Virus record (IMG/VR): IMGVR_UViG_3300035034_001280
Span: 1-25,792 of that record
Reading direction: 5' to 3' (one strand)
From: a virus
Length of the DNA stretch: 25,792 nucleotides
The notes below the pieces were generated by a model that worked only from the letters and a program-made list of their open reading frames with translations, searched no databases and was not told the origin of the DNA. Below are positions 1 through 7,982 of this stretch, piece by piece. A program made the position numbers and the translations under genes. Positions within the stretch are counted from its first letter, which is position 1, and the number at the start of each line of letters is the position of its first letter.

Positions 1-719
1 AAGACAATAATATTAGGGTCTTTCACAGCATCCTCAACCGTAGGTGGTTGTTGTCTTGGCTTCAATGACAAATATTGATAATATGCAATAATACTTCCTG
101 TGATTGGGTCATACACAAAATCCATAGTCTCTGCAGGAAGTCGCTTAATACCAATAATCCCCTGCTTCGGACGATTCTTGTTGATCATATGTTCAAAATA
201 AACCTTCCCGTCAACGAAATAGTTGTACATCAGGTTCCACATTTCCCATTTAATTCTCATCTGTTTATAGAACAAATCATGAAACTCTCGTTGTATGTTC
301 CCAACAGCATTGGTATTAGACGCCAACTTCTCATCAATGATTTCCATTTTAATCATACGACCATCATAATCTTCTTGGGTTGATACCATTGTGGCATCTT
401 CAATAACGTCAGCAATCTCAGGGTATTGAGACATCTCACGATAATATTTAAGTCTTTCTAATTCATTTTGAAAAGTCTTGTTGATGTATGTCCGATAGAA
501 ACTGTTGAACCCCAAAGCGTTGTAATTACCTTGGAGAATAAAGTCCATATCTTCAAGACCTTCACCTGACTTGGCTTTCTTTGTAGCCGCACGTTCCCGT
601 CTAGGCTTGAATGCTTCCAACTGCTCGTTAACACTACTATCACTGTCAACTCTACCAGTTTCATCCAACCTTTCTATGGGTTTGTCGCTCTTACCTAATA
701 GATCATCTAACCAACTCAT
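1..719 (-). CDS. 20: Portal protein, T4 gp20-like (C-terminal part outside window)
   Basis: This ORF starts with ATG at 719 and stays open for 239 codons to the window edge, so its C-terminal part is missing. The portal is the dodecameric ring at the head vertex through which DNA is packaged and to which the tail attaches. Residues 92-115 (YREMSQYPEIADVIEDA) match the T4 gp20 region around its helix-rich wing. Residues 166-204 contain YFVDGKVYFEHMIN, RPKQGI, KRLPAETMDFV, which parallel gp20 WYVDSRIFFHKIID, RPKEGI, RRLDPRQVQYV. A GGAG Shine-Dalgarno lies 7-8 bases before the ATG, and a perfect late-promoter octamer lies 28 bases upstream. In T4 the g20 neighbours are other head and tail genes. 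Here the upstream neighbour is a sugar-enzyme operon, so the accessory cassette ends at this gene. Confidence 0.87.
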   Translation of the reverse strand, partial: MSWLDDLLGKSDKPIERLDETGRVDSDSSVNEQLEAFKPRRERAATKKAKSGEGLEDMDFILQGNYNALGFNSFYRTYINKTFQNELERLKYYREMSQYPEIADVIEDATMVSTQEDYDGRMIKMEIIDEKLASNTNAVGNIQREFHDLFYKQMRIKWEMWNLMYNYFVDGKVYFEHMINKNRPKQGIIGIKRLPAETMDFVYDPITGSIIAYYQYLSLKPRQQPPTVEDAVKDPNIIV

Positions 720-745
720 ATATCACTCCATTTATCTTCTTACTC

Positions 746-1312
746 TTATTTATATTTTTCCATCCTAACAAGAGGGTCAGCATCAACCCTTTCGTCACCA
801 AAAAACAATTCAACACCTCTTTGTCGTAAAGATGGTCTGTATCCAAAAATGTCTTCATTGTAAGGGAAACAAAAACTATCAATCTCTATACCTTGATTAT
901 CAAACTCATCCATCATCTGAGAGCATTCCCTCTTAATGATCTTATATGCCTTGATAAAAGGTTCTTGTTTAAACCTTGTATGTGTGTGTCCATGACCACC
1001 GATATGACAACCATCTGTCTCATATATTTCCTTGATCTGTGACCACTTCATAAAATCACTCAGGTCACCACCATTAAAATAATTATCATGTGCATCACCT
1101 GAGCTAACAGACTCGCCGCTCTGCTCCACACCCTCTGGACATACGATGTCTGTGCTAATAAAAAAATACATAGGTTTACCATAAGACAAAAAGTGTTTAT
1201 AATGTTTATACTGAGAAAACAACCCATCATCAAACGTAATAACATCATAGTCAGATATATCTAACTTTAGATGTTCCTCTGTTATTTCGTGTAACATTAA
1301 AATTCTTTGCAT
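746..1312 (-). CDS. NodB-type polysaccharide deacetylase (CE4 family)
   Basis: The predicted protein has 188 residues. Members of this family remove N- or O-acetyl groups from polysaccharides such as chitin, peptidoglycan or exopolysaccharide using a metal held by Asp and His. Visible motifs are TFDDG (residues 26-30, motif 1), GGHGHTH (105-111, motif 2) and CFPYN (148-152, motif 3). The frame is also open upstream to a TTG at 1348, but ATG 1312 is preferred: it follows AAGGGTGG and overlaps the PIG-L gene by only 16 bases. No signal peptide is seen, so it would act in the phage-infected cytoplasm or as a virion part, unlike most secreted CE4 enzymes. It is the last gene of the cassette before the portal. 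The domain is small, and the substrate is unknown. Confidence 0.78.
   Translation of the reverse strand: MQRILMLHEITEEHLKLDISDYDVITFDDGLFSQYKHYKHFLSYGKPMYFFISTDIVCPEGVEQSGESVSSGDAHDNYFNGGDLSDFMKWSQIKEIYETDGCHIGGHGHTHTRFKQEPFIKAYKIIKRECSQMMDEFDNQGIEIDSFCFPYNEDIFGYRPSLRQRGVELFFGDERVDADPLVRMEKYK
747..754 (-). promoter_or_regulatory. T4-type late promoter for the portal gene
   Basis: The minus strand reads TATAAATA, an exact match to the T4 late promoter recognised by gp55-type sigma factors. It overlaps the last codons of the NodB-type deacetylase gene and lies 28 bases upstream of the portal ATG at 719. It would give the head genes their own late start independent of the upstream operon. Strength and use are inferred. 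Confidence 0.6.
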
Positions 1313-1926
1313 GACCACACCACCCTTAAAAGTTCTACCGCACCACAACCAAACCTAGTACCATCACCGATGTTAATATTCACAATCCCTTGTATTGAAT
1401 TAGGGTGACAAATATCATCTTTAACCTCGGTTATATATTTATTACACAATTCAATCTTGTCAGGTAACTCATCAGTTATGTCTACAGCTATATTGTAATT
1501 TTCTGTTGAACTCCCCGGTATCTTAAACTCAAGTAATTCCTTTACGTTTGTTGTGTGAGGTCTACAGGCAATCCTTGTCGCCCTACTCACAATCTCATGT
1601 TCTTGATGAATATCATCTATCCCTGTGCATATCACAGTATCAGGATCAAACCGTCCAATATGATCTGATATGATATCTGCCAACTCATGTAATGGTCTTT
1701 CATGTAACGTCAAGTCATAGTTGTCACAGATAACCCCGATACATCCTAGTTGTGAGAAGATGTCATAAAAGTTCTCCATTCTTATCTCAGAGTTACTACG
1801 ATTCCTACCCTTACAGAACACCAATACTTTGACATTGTTTGGGTCTTCCTTACACAACTTTAACAATGTTCCACCTAACCCAAATGTCTCATCGTCTAAA
1901 TGGGCTACAACTACCAACGTCTTCAT
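1297..1926 (-). CDS. PIG-L/LmbE family N-deacetylase
   Basis: The predicted protein has 209 residues. The family hydrolyses N-acetyl groups from GlcNAc-containing lipids, thiols and antibiotics using zinc. The N-terminal AHLDDE (residues 8-13) is the signature AHPDDE with Pro replaced by Leu, followed by GLGGTL. The second metal-site motif DIHQEH (105-110) is intact. The ATG overlaps the stop of the upstream epimerase gene by 4 bases (ATGA), so translation is coupled. Two deacetylase genes of unrelated folds lie side by side here, which suggests an amino sugar is the final or intermediate product. No signal peptide or membrane segment is visible, so a cytoplasmic sugar nucleotide or glycolipid is the likely substrate class. 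The exact substrate cannot be told. Confidence 0.82.
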   Translation of the reverse strand: MKTLVVVAHLDDETFGLGGTLLKLCKEDPNNVKVLVFCKGRNRSNSEIRMENFYDIFSQLGCIGVICDNYDLTLHERPLHELADIISDHIGRFDPDTVICTGIDDIHQEHEIVSRATRIACRPHTTNVKELLEFKIPGSSTENYNIAVDITDELPDKIELCNKYITEVKDDICHPNSIQGIVNINIGDGTRFGCGAVELLRVVWSCKEF

Positions 1927-2855
1927 AATATATTCCTAATTATATCTTCTAAATTATACTTACATGTGTAATACTGTTTGATCTTGTCGGTGTTGGGAAA
2001 CCTGATATAAATCTCTTCAAACTGTGTTCCAAACGCTTCTTCAAATGTCTGATATTTAATCACAGAATCCACACCCGATAAACGTATACAAGTATCAGCA
2101 AGCATGTTCATAGTGACAACATTCTCATCACTTCCTATGTTATATATCTCATCATTGTGTTCCTTACCAATCATCAGTTTCAACATCTCAACAGCATCTC
2201 TGATATCACAGAAACTACGAACCTGTTGCCCGTTACCATAAACCGACAGGGGCTTACCCTCCCGTAACTGGTTGATAAACCTCGGTAACACGTGTCCATA
2301 GTCTGGAACCTGAGTAGGTCCAACCACATTAAAGAATCTTATGATCGTGTTTGGGAATGTGTATGATCTGATTAGGAACTCGGATAACAACTTAGAGCAA
2401 GCATAACTCCCTCTAGGTTTTTGTGGTGGGTGGATTTCCAAATGATCTGTCTCAACAGATCCAGTTTTTACCCTAGTTTCACCATAAACTTCAGATGTGC
2501 TAGAAAATATAACCTTGGTTTGGTGTTTCTCAAACAACGGAAACAGAATGTTGTTCATATTCAACGAGTTATGTAGAGAGGCACTAGGTTGTTGTTGTAT
2601 TAATTGGACACCAATACTTGCCGCCAAATGATACACCACATCCGATCTTGATATGTAATAGTCAACAGTAACTTCACAATTAGGGTTAGATAAATCCATA
2701 TCAACAAAGGTAATCTGATCTGATATATCAGTTATATTGGAGTTTTTACTTGTAGCAAAATTGTCTATGATAGTTAGGTTATGACCATCACTGAGAAGGG
2801 ATTTAGTAAGGCTACTGCCGACAAATCCGGCACCACCTGTTATTAATATATTCAT
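1923..2855 (-). CDS. NAD-dependent sugar-nucleotide epimerase/dehydratase (extended SDR)
   Basis: The predicted protein has 310 residues, the usual length for this family. It acts on nucleotide-activated sugars by NAD-dependent oxidation at C4, giving epimerisation, dehydration or decarboxylation. The Rossmann motif GGAGFVG is at residues 7-13, the substrate-side SSTSEVYG at 118-125, and the catalytic YACSK at 151-155. The later FFNVVGP and GNGQQVRSF segments are typical of the UDP-glucose 4-epimerase and UDP-glucuronate decarboxylase branch. The ATG directly follows the stop of the upstream SDR gene. An exact late-promoter octamer lies 45 bases upstream inside that gene. This is the most confidently assigned sugar enzyme in the cassette, but whether it epimerises, dehydrates or decarboxylates is not decidable here. 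Confidence 0.88.
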   Translation of the reverse strand: MNILITGGAGFVGSSLTKSLLSDGHNLTIIDNFATSKNSNITDISDQITFVDMDLSNPNCEVTVDYYISRSDVVYHLAASIGVQLIQQQPSASLHNSLNMNNILFPLFEKHQTKVIFSSTSEVYGETRVKTGSVETDHLEIHPPQKPRGSYACSKLLSEFLIRSYTFPNTIIRFFNVVGPTQVPDYGHVLPRFINQLREGKPLSVYGNGQQVRSFCDIRDAVEMLKLMIGKEHNDEIYNIGSDENVVTMNMLADTCIRLSGVDSVIKYQTFEEAFGTQFEEIYIRFPNTDKIKQYYTCKYNLEDIIRNIL

Positions 2856-3437
2856 TTACTCACCTTTTGTGATATACAGATTTTTTATTTCTTCAATTGT
2901 ATTTATACGATACAACCCTTCGTATTCAACGATACCAGTATTATATAAATTTTCTTTGAACCAACTCCTGAAATCTTCTATATCAAGATAGTGTAAAGAC
3001 TTATTGTAATCACTAGGGTTATCAATATCATCCAATCGTAATTGCTTCATCAAACCCTTCTTCCTCTCACTCCCATAAACTCTAGGAATACGATATATGA
3101 GGTGGTTGTATATATTGGCTTCTATATACTGCTCAAGGAATTTCTTGTATACCCCATAATCATCATCACATACACCTGCCGCCCTAGAACTGGCGAAGAT
3201 AAACTTGGCGTTGTTCTCCTTAGCAATTTCCACAAGAGATAGACTATAATCAACCATAGTGTGTGCCATATTCCTCTTGTCTCTAAACTCATATCTGTCT
3301 ACTGGACTAGCAAAGTGAACCACCACGTCTATGTTCTGGTATGACTCACCATACTCATATGATATGACCTCTCCTTTAAACTCTCCCATAACACCAGACA
3401 GAAGGAAACCTCTCTCACCTGTTACTAGATATCTCAC
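2856..3437 (-). CDS. Short SDR/NAD(P)-epimerase-like protein
   Basis: The predicted protein has 193 residues. It has the extended-SDR order: an N-terminal strand MRYLVTGERGF, VVHFAS (39-44), FASSRAAG (81-88), a catalytic-type YGVYK (Y94, K98) and RIPRVYG (116-122). It is about 100 residues shorter than typical family members, and the third glycine of the dinucleotide motif is replaced. It may therefore bind cofactor weakly, act as a reductase, or be a non-catalytic partner of the full-length epimerase that follows. The start is GTG at 3437. GTGA overlaps the upstream stop by 4 bases, and AGGGAG lies upstream at a suitable distance. The fold is fairly sure and the reaction is not. Confidence 0.68.
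   Translation of the reverse strand: MRYLVTGERGFLLSGVMGEFKGEVISYEYGESYQNIDVVVHFASPVDRYEFRDKRNMAHTMVDYSLSLVEIAKENNAKFIFASSRAAGVCDDDYGVYKKFLEQYIEANIYNHLIYRIPRVYGSERKKGLMKQLRLDDIDNPSDYNKSLHYLDIEDFRSWFKENLYNTGIVEYEGLYRINTIEEIKNLYITKGE
2900..2907 (-). promoter_or_regulatory. T4-type late promoter inside the sugar operon
   Basis: The minus strand reads TATAAATA, an exact late-promoter match, inside the 3' end of the short SDR gene and 45 bases before the epimerase ATG at 2855. The spacing resembles that of the other candidate late promoters in this window. It could drive the epimerase and both deacetylases separately from the radical SAM genes. It may also be a chance match inside coding DNA. Confidence 0.5.
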
Positions 3438-3880
3438 TCATCTCTCCCTAATTGAATGTAATACACACCGTTTTCTCTCCACTTGATAGTTTCAAGGTTT
3501 TCTACTAACTCAACAACTGTTTGTGGTTTGTAACAATCAATCATCAGGATGTCCATAATAGCAAGGTCATCGTCCATTGTATGACCACGACCAAACTGAC
3601 TGTATCCAAACTTACCTGCGTTACAGAGTATTATCTTACCGTTTAACCCCCCAAAATCCCTACAAGAGAACTTTAACTGCTCATAGCGATGAATGATAAA
3701 ACCACACACTCCATAGATATATACATCCTTTCCTGTCGATGCCAGACCACCAGCAATATTCAATAGGTTTGGTTCTCCTAGACCTGTATTCACCACTTTA
3801 GCCTCTGTCTGAAACTTCCACATATCGGCATGTAAAAGGTAATCCTCTCGTTTCATATACACTGATAAGGTCTGTCTCAT
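3434..3880 (-). CDS. Transketolase-like protein, pyrimidine-binding half
   Basis: The predicted protein has 148 residues and corresponds to the second thiamine-diphosphate-binding (Pyr) domain of transketolase. That domain normally supplies the glutamate that activates the cofactor. The segment NTGLGEPNLLNIAGGLAS (31-48) matches the family EQN-type motif and keeps the Glu (E36). It is followed by a hydrophobic strand (YIYGVCGFI), then FGRGHTMDDDLAIM, which resembles the conserved GxGxxHxxED region. There is no third C-terminal domain, as in known two-subunit transketolases. Its ATG overlaps the stop of the other half by 4 bases (ATGA), so the two are almost certainly made together and form a heteromeric enzyme. 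The likely reaction is transfer of a two-carbon unit onto a sugar. Confidence 0.75.
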   Translation of the reverse strand: MRQTLSVYMKREDYLLHADMWKFQTEAKVVNTGLGEPNLLNIAGGLASTGKDVYIYGVCGFIIHRYEQLKFSCRDFGGLNGKIILCNAGKFGYSQFGRGHTMDDDLAIMDILMIDCYKPQTVVELVENLETIKWRENGVYYIQLGRDE

Positions 3881-4557
3881 AACTCACTCAACTCCTTGGT
3901 CATCGTCATTTCCTCATCACCGATTGGTCTGTAATGCCATTTCTCAAAGTCACTTTGAATCTCTCGGATGCCTTCACCTTTCTCTGTGTGAACAAATACC
4001 ACAACAGGTCCATTCAAACTAAAACCATAATCCATACCAATACATTCGTTATCAGTTTGTATCACCAACCACCCATTCGATCTAAAAAACTCAGTGTCAG
4101 CTTCTATATCTGTAAGCAAACCAGAAGTCAACTGTTCACCATTGTAATCAATAGTCAGTTTAATATTCTGTCCCATACGACCAATAAATTGAATGGCCTC
4201 AAGGGTAGCACCCATTTGTAATTGTGAGTCGGATATGTTAACATAGGTCATTTTACCGTTACCCATTTCAATACCACTAGCGACACCAAGAGCATTACCA
4301 ATCGTAACGTCAGCAAAGTCAACAAAATCAATCTCTAAATGTCTGACACCATCGGCATATTTTTGTGGTGAGATATACCCCAACTTATCCCATATATAAT
4401 AGTATGCGCTGTGTCCAAACGGTTTACCTAGAACAATATTATCCCTATAAGGCTTCACCAACTTATTAACAAATATATTATTGAGGTAATAAATCTGTGA
4501 CAAAGCGCTCGGTATATGTGTGTACTGGTAGTGTCTAATAAACTCTAGATAATTCAT
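3877..4557 (-). CDS. Transketolase-like protein, diphosphate-binding half
   Basis: The predicted protein has 226 residues and matches the N-terminal half of transketolase, which binds the diphosphate and metal of thiamine diphosphate. FGHSAYYYIWDKLGY (47-61) matches the GHxxxxxY region. GNALGVASGIEMGNG (87-101) matches the glycine-rich loop, and ISDSQLQMGATLEA (108-121) is followed by DYNGEQ (137-142). The usual metal site is GDG then about 28 residues then N. Here the Asp (D110) and Asn (N139) remain, but both flanking glycines are serine (SDS). The enzyme may still bind cofactor, but this is an unusual site. It lies just after a radical SAM gene with a 4-base overlap. Confidence 0.78.
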   Translation of the reverse strand: MNYLEFIRHYQYTHIPSALSQIYYLNNIFVNKLVKPYRDNIVLGKPFGHSAYYYIWDKLGYISPQKYADGVRHLEIDFVDFADVTIGNALGVASGIEMGNGKMTYVNISDSQLQMGATLEAIQFIGRMGQNIKLTIDYNGEQLTSGLLTDIEADTEFFRSNGWLVIQTDNECIGMDYGFSLNGPVVVFVHTEKGEGIREIQSDFEKWHYRPIGDEEMTMTKELSEL

Positions 4558-5501
4558 TCTCTATATCTCTCAAAGTAGAAATCCCCTTCACAGGATTTAT
4601 ATTTACACGTAGTCTTTAACTTAGACCTGACCTTTAACTTCACCATATAACGAGGGTCTTGTAGTATATTTGTCAAAGGTTCCCCATTCATTTCAGCCGC
4701 ACAAGAATACACATTTCCGTTGGCGTTTATGGTTATATCCTTCGTTCCAGCATCACATTTACAACCTTCACAATCTAACCCCTCATTAAACAGATCATTA
4801 GTGTTATACTCAACCCCATCAATCCTGTATTTTTGTTCCGTTTTGTTGTATTTTTTATAGAAATCAATATGTTTTGTTATTAGGTTCTTATTATAATCCA
4901 AAAACCCATATATCATTTCAGAATCAACTATCCCATCATAATCAATAAAATAAATAACGTTCCTATAAAATTCATCTAACTTATCATCAGAAATATCCTC
5001 TAACATCACATCAAATCGTTCAATGGGTATATTATTTCTCTTTAACCATAGGAAATTACGGACAAAATTTCCATGTGTTTTGGTTTTCCATAAACCAGTA
5101 TAATGATAAGAAATAGATAGTTTATCAATAAAACCCATCAACCATTGTAATAAGTCTGTTGTATATGATAGATTGGTTTGATATTCTATAATAGTTTTAA
5201 TACCTGTCTCTTGTTCTTTGAGTTTGATATGGTTAAGTGTATTCAATATTTTTGGGTGGATTGATGCCTCACCGCCATGAAAATAAATCAACACCGAATT
5301 ATAACCCATGTATTTTAAAAACTCATAGATATTATCTACAGTTTCAATGGGATAATCATAATTCACACCATCACACCATAGACAATAATCACAGGAAAGG
5401 TTGCATTTGTCATTCATCCTTAATGTTACATGGTAATCAATGTGATCAAAACTCTCACCTGTTGATATAACCTTATAATCTTTTTTAAATCTAACTGTCA
5501 T
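4554..5501 (-). CDS. Radical SAM protein with SPASM-like C-terminal cysteines
   Basis: The predicted protein has 315 residues. Radical SAM enzymes use a [4Fe-4S] cluster and S-adenosylmethionine to make a 5'-deoxyadenosyl radical. The cluster motif CNLSCDYC is at C33, C37 and C40, with an extra C43 in the same loop. HGGEAS (75-80) is the SAM-binding GGE motif. The C-terminus has C244, C247 and C249, then a G262-x4-C267 turn and a C299-x4-C304 pair, enough to ligate at least one auxiliary cluster as in SPASM or Twitch domains. Such auxiliary clusters occur in peptide maturases and in some dehydrogenases acting on sugars (for example BtrN). The ATG overlaps the upstream U32-like gene's stop by 4 bases. 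Substrate unknown. Confidence 0.85.
   Translation of the reverse strand: MTVRFKKDYKVISTGESFDHIDYHVTLRMNDKCNLSCDYCLWCDGVNYDYPIETVDNIYEFLKYMGYNSVLIYFHGGEASIHPKILNTLNHIKLKEQETGIKTIIEYQTNLSYTTDLLQWLMGFIDKLSISYHYTGLWKTKTHGNFVRNFLWLKRNNIPIERFDVMLEDISDDKLDEFYRNVIYFIDYDGIVDSEMIYGFLDYNKNLITKHIDFYKKYNKTEQKYRIDGVEYNTNDLFNEGLDCEGCKCDAGTKDITINANGNVYSCAAEMNGEPLTNILQDPRYMVKLKVRSKLKTTCKYKSCEGDFYFERYRE
4594..4601 (-). promoter_or_regulatory. Possible late promoter (7 of 8 match) before the split transketolase
   Basis: The minus strand reads TATAAATC, one base off the T4 late octamer. It lies about 37 bases upstream of the ATG at 4557 and inside the radical SAM gene. The spacing fits that of the exact matches elsewhere, but a 7 of 8 match in AT-leaning coding DNA is weak evidence. 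Confidence 0.22.
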
Positions 5502-6331
5502 CGTAAGAATTCCTTGACCTGTGATACTACAACTTTAACATCGTTTTCTCTTCCACTAAACTTAAAACTCCTGTAACCCAAAGACAATGCCTTTTTTATT
5601 GCATCGGGAGTCAAATCCATACATTCATTTTGGGATGGCCCGTCAGAATTAAAACCATCAACCCAACACTCTTCTACTCTATAACAATGATCTTTACCCA
5701 CCTCATCACGTGGATTTGGGTATGACCTGTTCACTTCAGCAATAGCCTCAAAATGTTGTAGCCAATAAGGACAACCATATTTACAAGTATCATTTAATAA
5801 TATCTCATATTTTGAGGTATCCACGTTTTCATAGAACTCTGGTTGAAATATCAATTCCATTTTAGGAACGATATAGTCATATGTTTTTTCCCACTCTTTG
5901 TATTCACGAATCAATTCATTTGTGATAGTGATATCAGGGGAATGTCCAGTAATACTACGGATTAAGGATAGATCGTATCTATTCAGAATGTATTCACGTA
6001 ACGGCTCATTCACCAACACAACCTTGTTTTGAATGTTATATAACTTACCATAAGTATGTAACATTTCTAACAGGTGATTTCCTACAGGGTCATCCAAATC
6101 TATAACAGGATTAGTGAAAGTTAATGACACAGCAATACCAAACTTGTTATATCTCTCAACCATTTCAGGTGTCAGTGTGATATCCTGATTAATACGACCA
6201 CCATTCCATTTACATAGATTTGGACCGTCAAAAACGGTGAACTTTATGTTACGATTTCTGATTCCTAACACCGGTAATTCTTTTATGAATCTGTCATAAT
6301 GAACTACAGCGCCAGCTACATTAAGAAGCAT
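5498..6331 (-). CDS. U32-peptidase-like TIM-barrel Fe-S protein
   Basis: The predicted protein has 277 residues. It lacks the radical SAM CxxxCxxC motif. It looks like the collagenase-like U32 family: an alternating strand-helix pattern of a TIM barrel, a NDTCKYGCPYWLQHF segment (180-194), further cysteines at 40, 216, 222 and 237, and a late FKFSGRE (256-262) resembling the KIEGR motif of U32 proteins. Characterised U32 members such as UbiU/UbiV, TrhP and RlhA carry Fe-S clusters and hydroxylate quinone precursors or RNA using prephenate. They are not known to act as proteases. It sits between two radical SAM genes with a 16-base overlap upstream and a 4-base overlap downstream. The family call rests on motifs only, and a novel barrel family is the main alternative. 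Confidence 0.5.
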   Translation of the reverse strand: MLLNVAGAVVHYDRFIKELPVLGIRNRNIKFTVFDGPNLCKWNGGRINQDITLTPEMVERYNKFGIAVSLTFTNPVIDLDDPVGNHLLEMLHTYGKLYNIQNKVVLVNEPLREYILNRYDLSLIRSITGHSPDITITNELIREYKEWEKTYDYIVPKMELIFQPEFYENVDTSKYEILLNDTCKYGCPYWLQHFEAIAEVNRSYPNPRDEVGKDHCYRVEECWVDGFNSDGPSQNECMDLTPDAIKKALSLGYRSFKFSGRENDVKVVVSQVKEFLR

Positions 6332-7080
6332 TGGTCATTTGGGCATACCTCGTTATTTTGTCTATAGTTACATGTATATCGTTTTAGTGCAGGGTCAAAC
6401 AGAACATACTTGTCTTTGTAGATACAGGTCTTTCCTTTATATGTAATGTCACCCCTCATCTGATCTTCCCATTGGTAACTACGGTCACCCTTTTCAAACC
6501 TATAGGCTTGACCAAACACTGTTTTCTTCACCTTGTTAAACTCGTATAGGTGATCGTTACATACACCACTTATATTAAAATCTGCTACGGGTGTGGTGTA
6601 TAAAATACTCTTATCATTAAGCCGTTGTATTACCTCACGAAACAAATCATAAGAAGGCTGTCCGATGAACATCACATCAATTCGACGGATGATATTCTCC
6701 ATCTCTTCTATACCATTTAGTGTGTCTATTTTATCATTTATCTCACTAGGATGTAAACTGATCTGTATGTTTAACTCTTGTGTATCAGCAATCATCCTAA
6801 TCCTGTCAGTACATGAAAAGTTGGTTTGTATGACGAACTTCAAACCAATTTCATTCATATGTTTAATTATCAGTTCGATATGAGGATGAAGAAATGGTTC
6901 ACCTCCAAACACAAAAAGTTCCTCATCTGGGAACTCCGATTTGATACCATCCAAGAACTTGAATACCTTATCTATATCAGTTTCAAATGGTATCGGTTTA
7001 TCAATCATATCATTTCTACCATTACCACAATAGAAGCACTTATAATTACACGCTAACACACATTCCCATTCAACTATCAT
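6316..7080 (-). CDS. Radical SAM protein (short, C-terminal Cys cluster)
   Basis: The predicted protein has 254 residues, the shortest radical SAM member here. CNYKCFYC lies very near the N-terminus (C11, C15, C18) and FGGEPFLHP (58-66) is the SAM-binding motif. The C-terminal tail has C219, C237, C246 and C251 and ends four residues after C246-x4-C251. These four cysteines could hold one auxiliary cluster. The protein ends just as this cluster motif finishes. The ATG overlaps the upstream radical SAM gene by 4 bases. Substrate unknown; the general architecture resembles the 7-carboxy-7-deazaguanine-synthase-like and Twitch groups, but nothing fixes the reaction. Confidence 0.84.
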   Translation of the reverse strand: MIVEWECVLACNYKCFYCGNGRNDMIDKPIPFETDIDKVFKFLDGIKSEFPDEELFVFGGEPFLHPHIELIIKHMNEIGLKFVIQTNFSCTDRIRMIADTQELNIQISLHPSEINDKIDTLNGIEEMENIIRRIDVMFIGQPSYDLFREVIQRLNDKSILYTTPVADFNISGVCNDHLYEFNKVKKTVFGQAYRFEKGDRSYQWEDQMRGDITYKGKTCIYKDKYVLFDPALKRYTCNYRQNNEVCPNDQCFLM

Positions 7081-7982
7081 TTCTTTTCCCTTAGTAATTT
7101 TTTATAGTTATCAGTCATACATCTACAAGGGTAGCCGCTACAAAAGGCATCCTTCACTTCCAACCCTCTATCCTTTATATTGCCACCCTCATATGGATAA
7201 CCACAAGACGTTGTTATCTCACCAAACTTGTCTATACTCAATGCTGATATCCGACATATAGTGTAGTATTGTTTTGATATATTTAACAAATCCATTTCTC
7301 TACTTTCCACTACACCCATCTTCCTATCACCCATCACATTAAACTCTTCCTCATCGTCATATATAGAATCACTTATCATCTGGTGGTACTCAGGTGCATC
7401 GAACAAAGTGAATATGTTATTCTCACCTTTCCTAATATACGATACCCTGAAAGACACACCAACAGACTTTAACCAAAGATAATCGTTATACACTTGAATC
7501 AGATCGTCATCGTCACATAAGAGCAAATCAACAACAATAAAGTCCTTCATCAACAGTATATTAGTTTTCACATAATCCCTGTTGGATATCTTATGCCACG
7601 ACACAACGACCTTAAATCGATCATTCGTTTTCTGGTAATCTAAGACCTTTCTAATATTATTAGAATCAGGGTCAAAATTCAGATTACTGAACAACTCTAA
7701 ACCAATACCATGAGGGGTCACACGTTCAATAAATTCTAGAGAATCATCGACCACCATCAGTGGTTCGCCACCCAACATAGAAACGCATATACGGTATGAC
7801 GGGTTATCGTCCTGTAGTTTAAGTAGAGCATCAGCCGTTGCAACCAACACGTCACGGTCTACCTCCACTTTGTTATCCAACATTGTACCGACACAACAAT
7901 AAGGACATCTATTATTACACGCCCATGTCATCCAGTATGAGATCAAGATCAAATTCTCATTATGTTTGTTGAACTCTATCAT
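7077..7982 (-). CDS. Radical SAM protein, Twitch/SPASM-like (paralogue-like to next upstream gene)
   Basis: The predicted protein has 301 residues. CNNRCPYC is at C22, C26 and C29 (a fourth Cys follows), and LGGEPLM (70-76) is the SAM-binding motif. The C-terminus reads C243-x10-G-x5-C260, then C281-x4-C286-x-C288. The same pattern (C-x10-G-x5-C, then C-x4-C-x-C) occurs in the next gene upstream (7960..8907), so the two may share an ancestor or make the same type of auxiliary cluster. The ATG at 7982 lies 23 bases inside the upstream gene. The GGAG before it is unusually close (2 bases), so coupling rather than fresh initiation may set its level. Confidence 0.85.
   Translation of the reverse strand: MIEFNKHNENLILISYWMTWACNNRCPYCCVGTMLDNKVEVDRDVLVATADALLKLQDDNPSYRICVSMLGGEPLMVVDDSLEFIERVTPHGIGLELFSNLNFDPDSNNIRKVLDYQKTNDRFKVVVSWHKISNRDYVKTNILLMKDFIVVDLLLCDDDDLIQVYNDYLWLKSVGVSFRVSYIRKGENNIFTLFDAPEYHQMISDSIYDDEEEFNVMGDRKMGVVESREMDLLNISKQYYTICRISALSIDKFGEITTSCGYPYEGGNIKDRGLEVKDAFCSGYPCRCMTDNYKKLLREKK

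Noticed and set aside
1297-1348. Upstream extension of the NodB-type deacetylase from a TTG at 1348
   Set aside because: It would overlap the PIG-L gene by 52 bases and has no suitable ribosome-binding site; ATG 1312 fits better.
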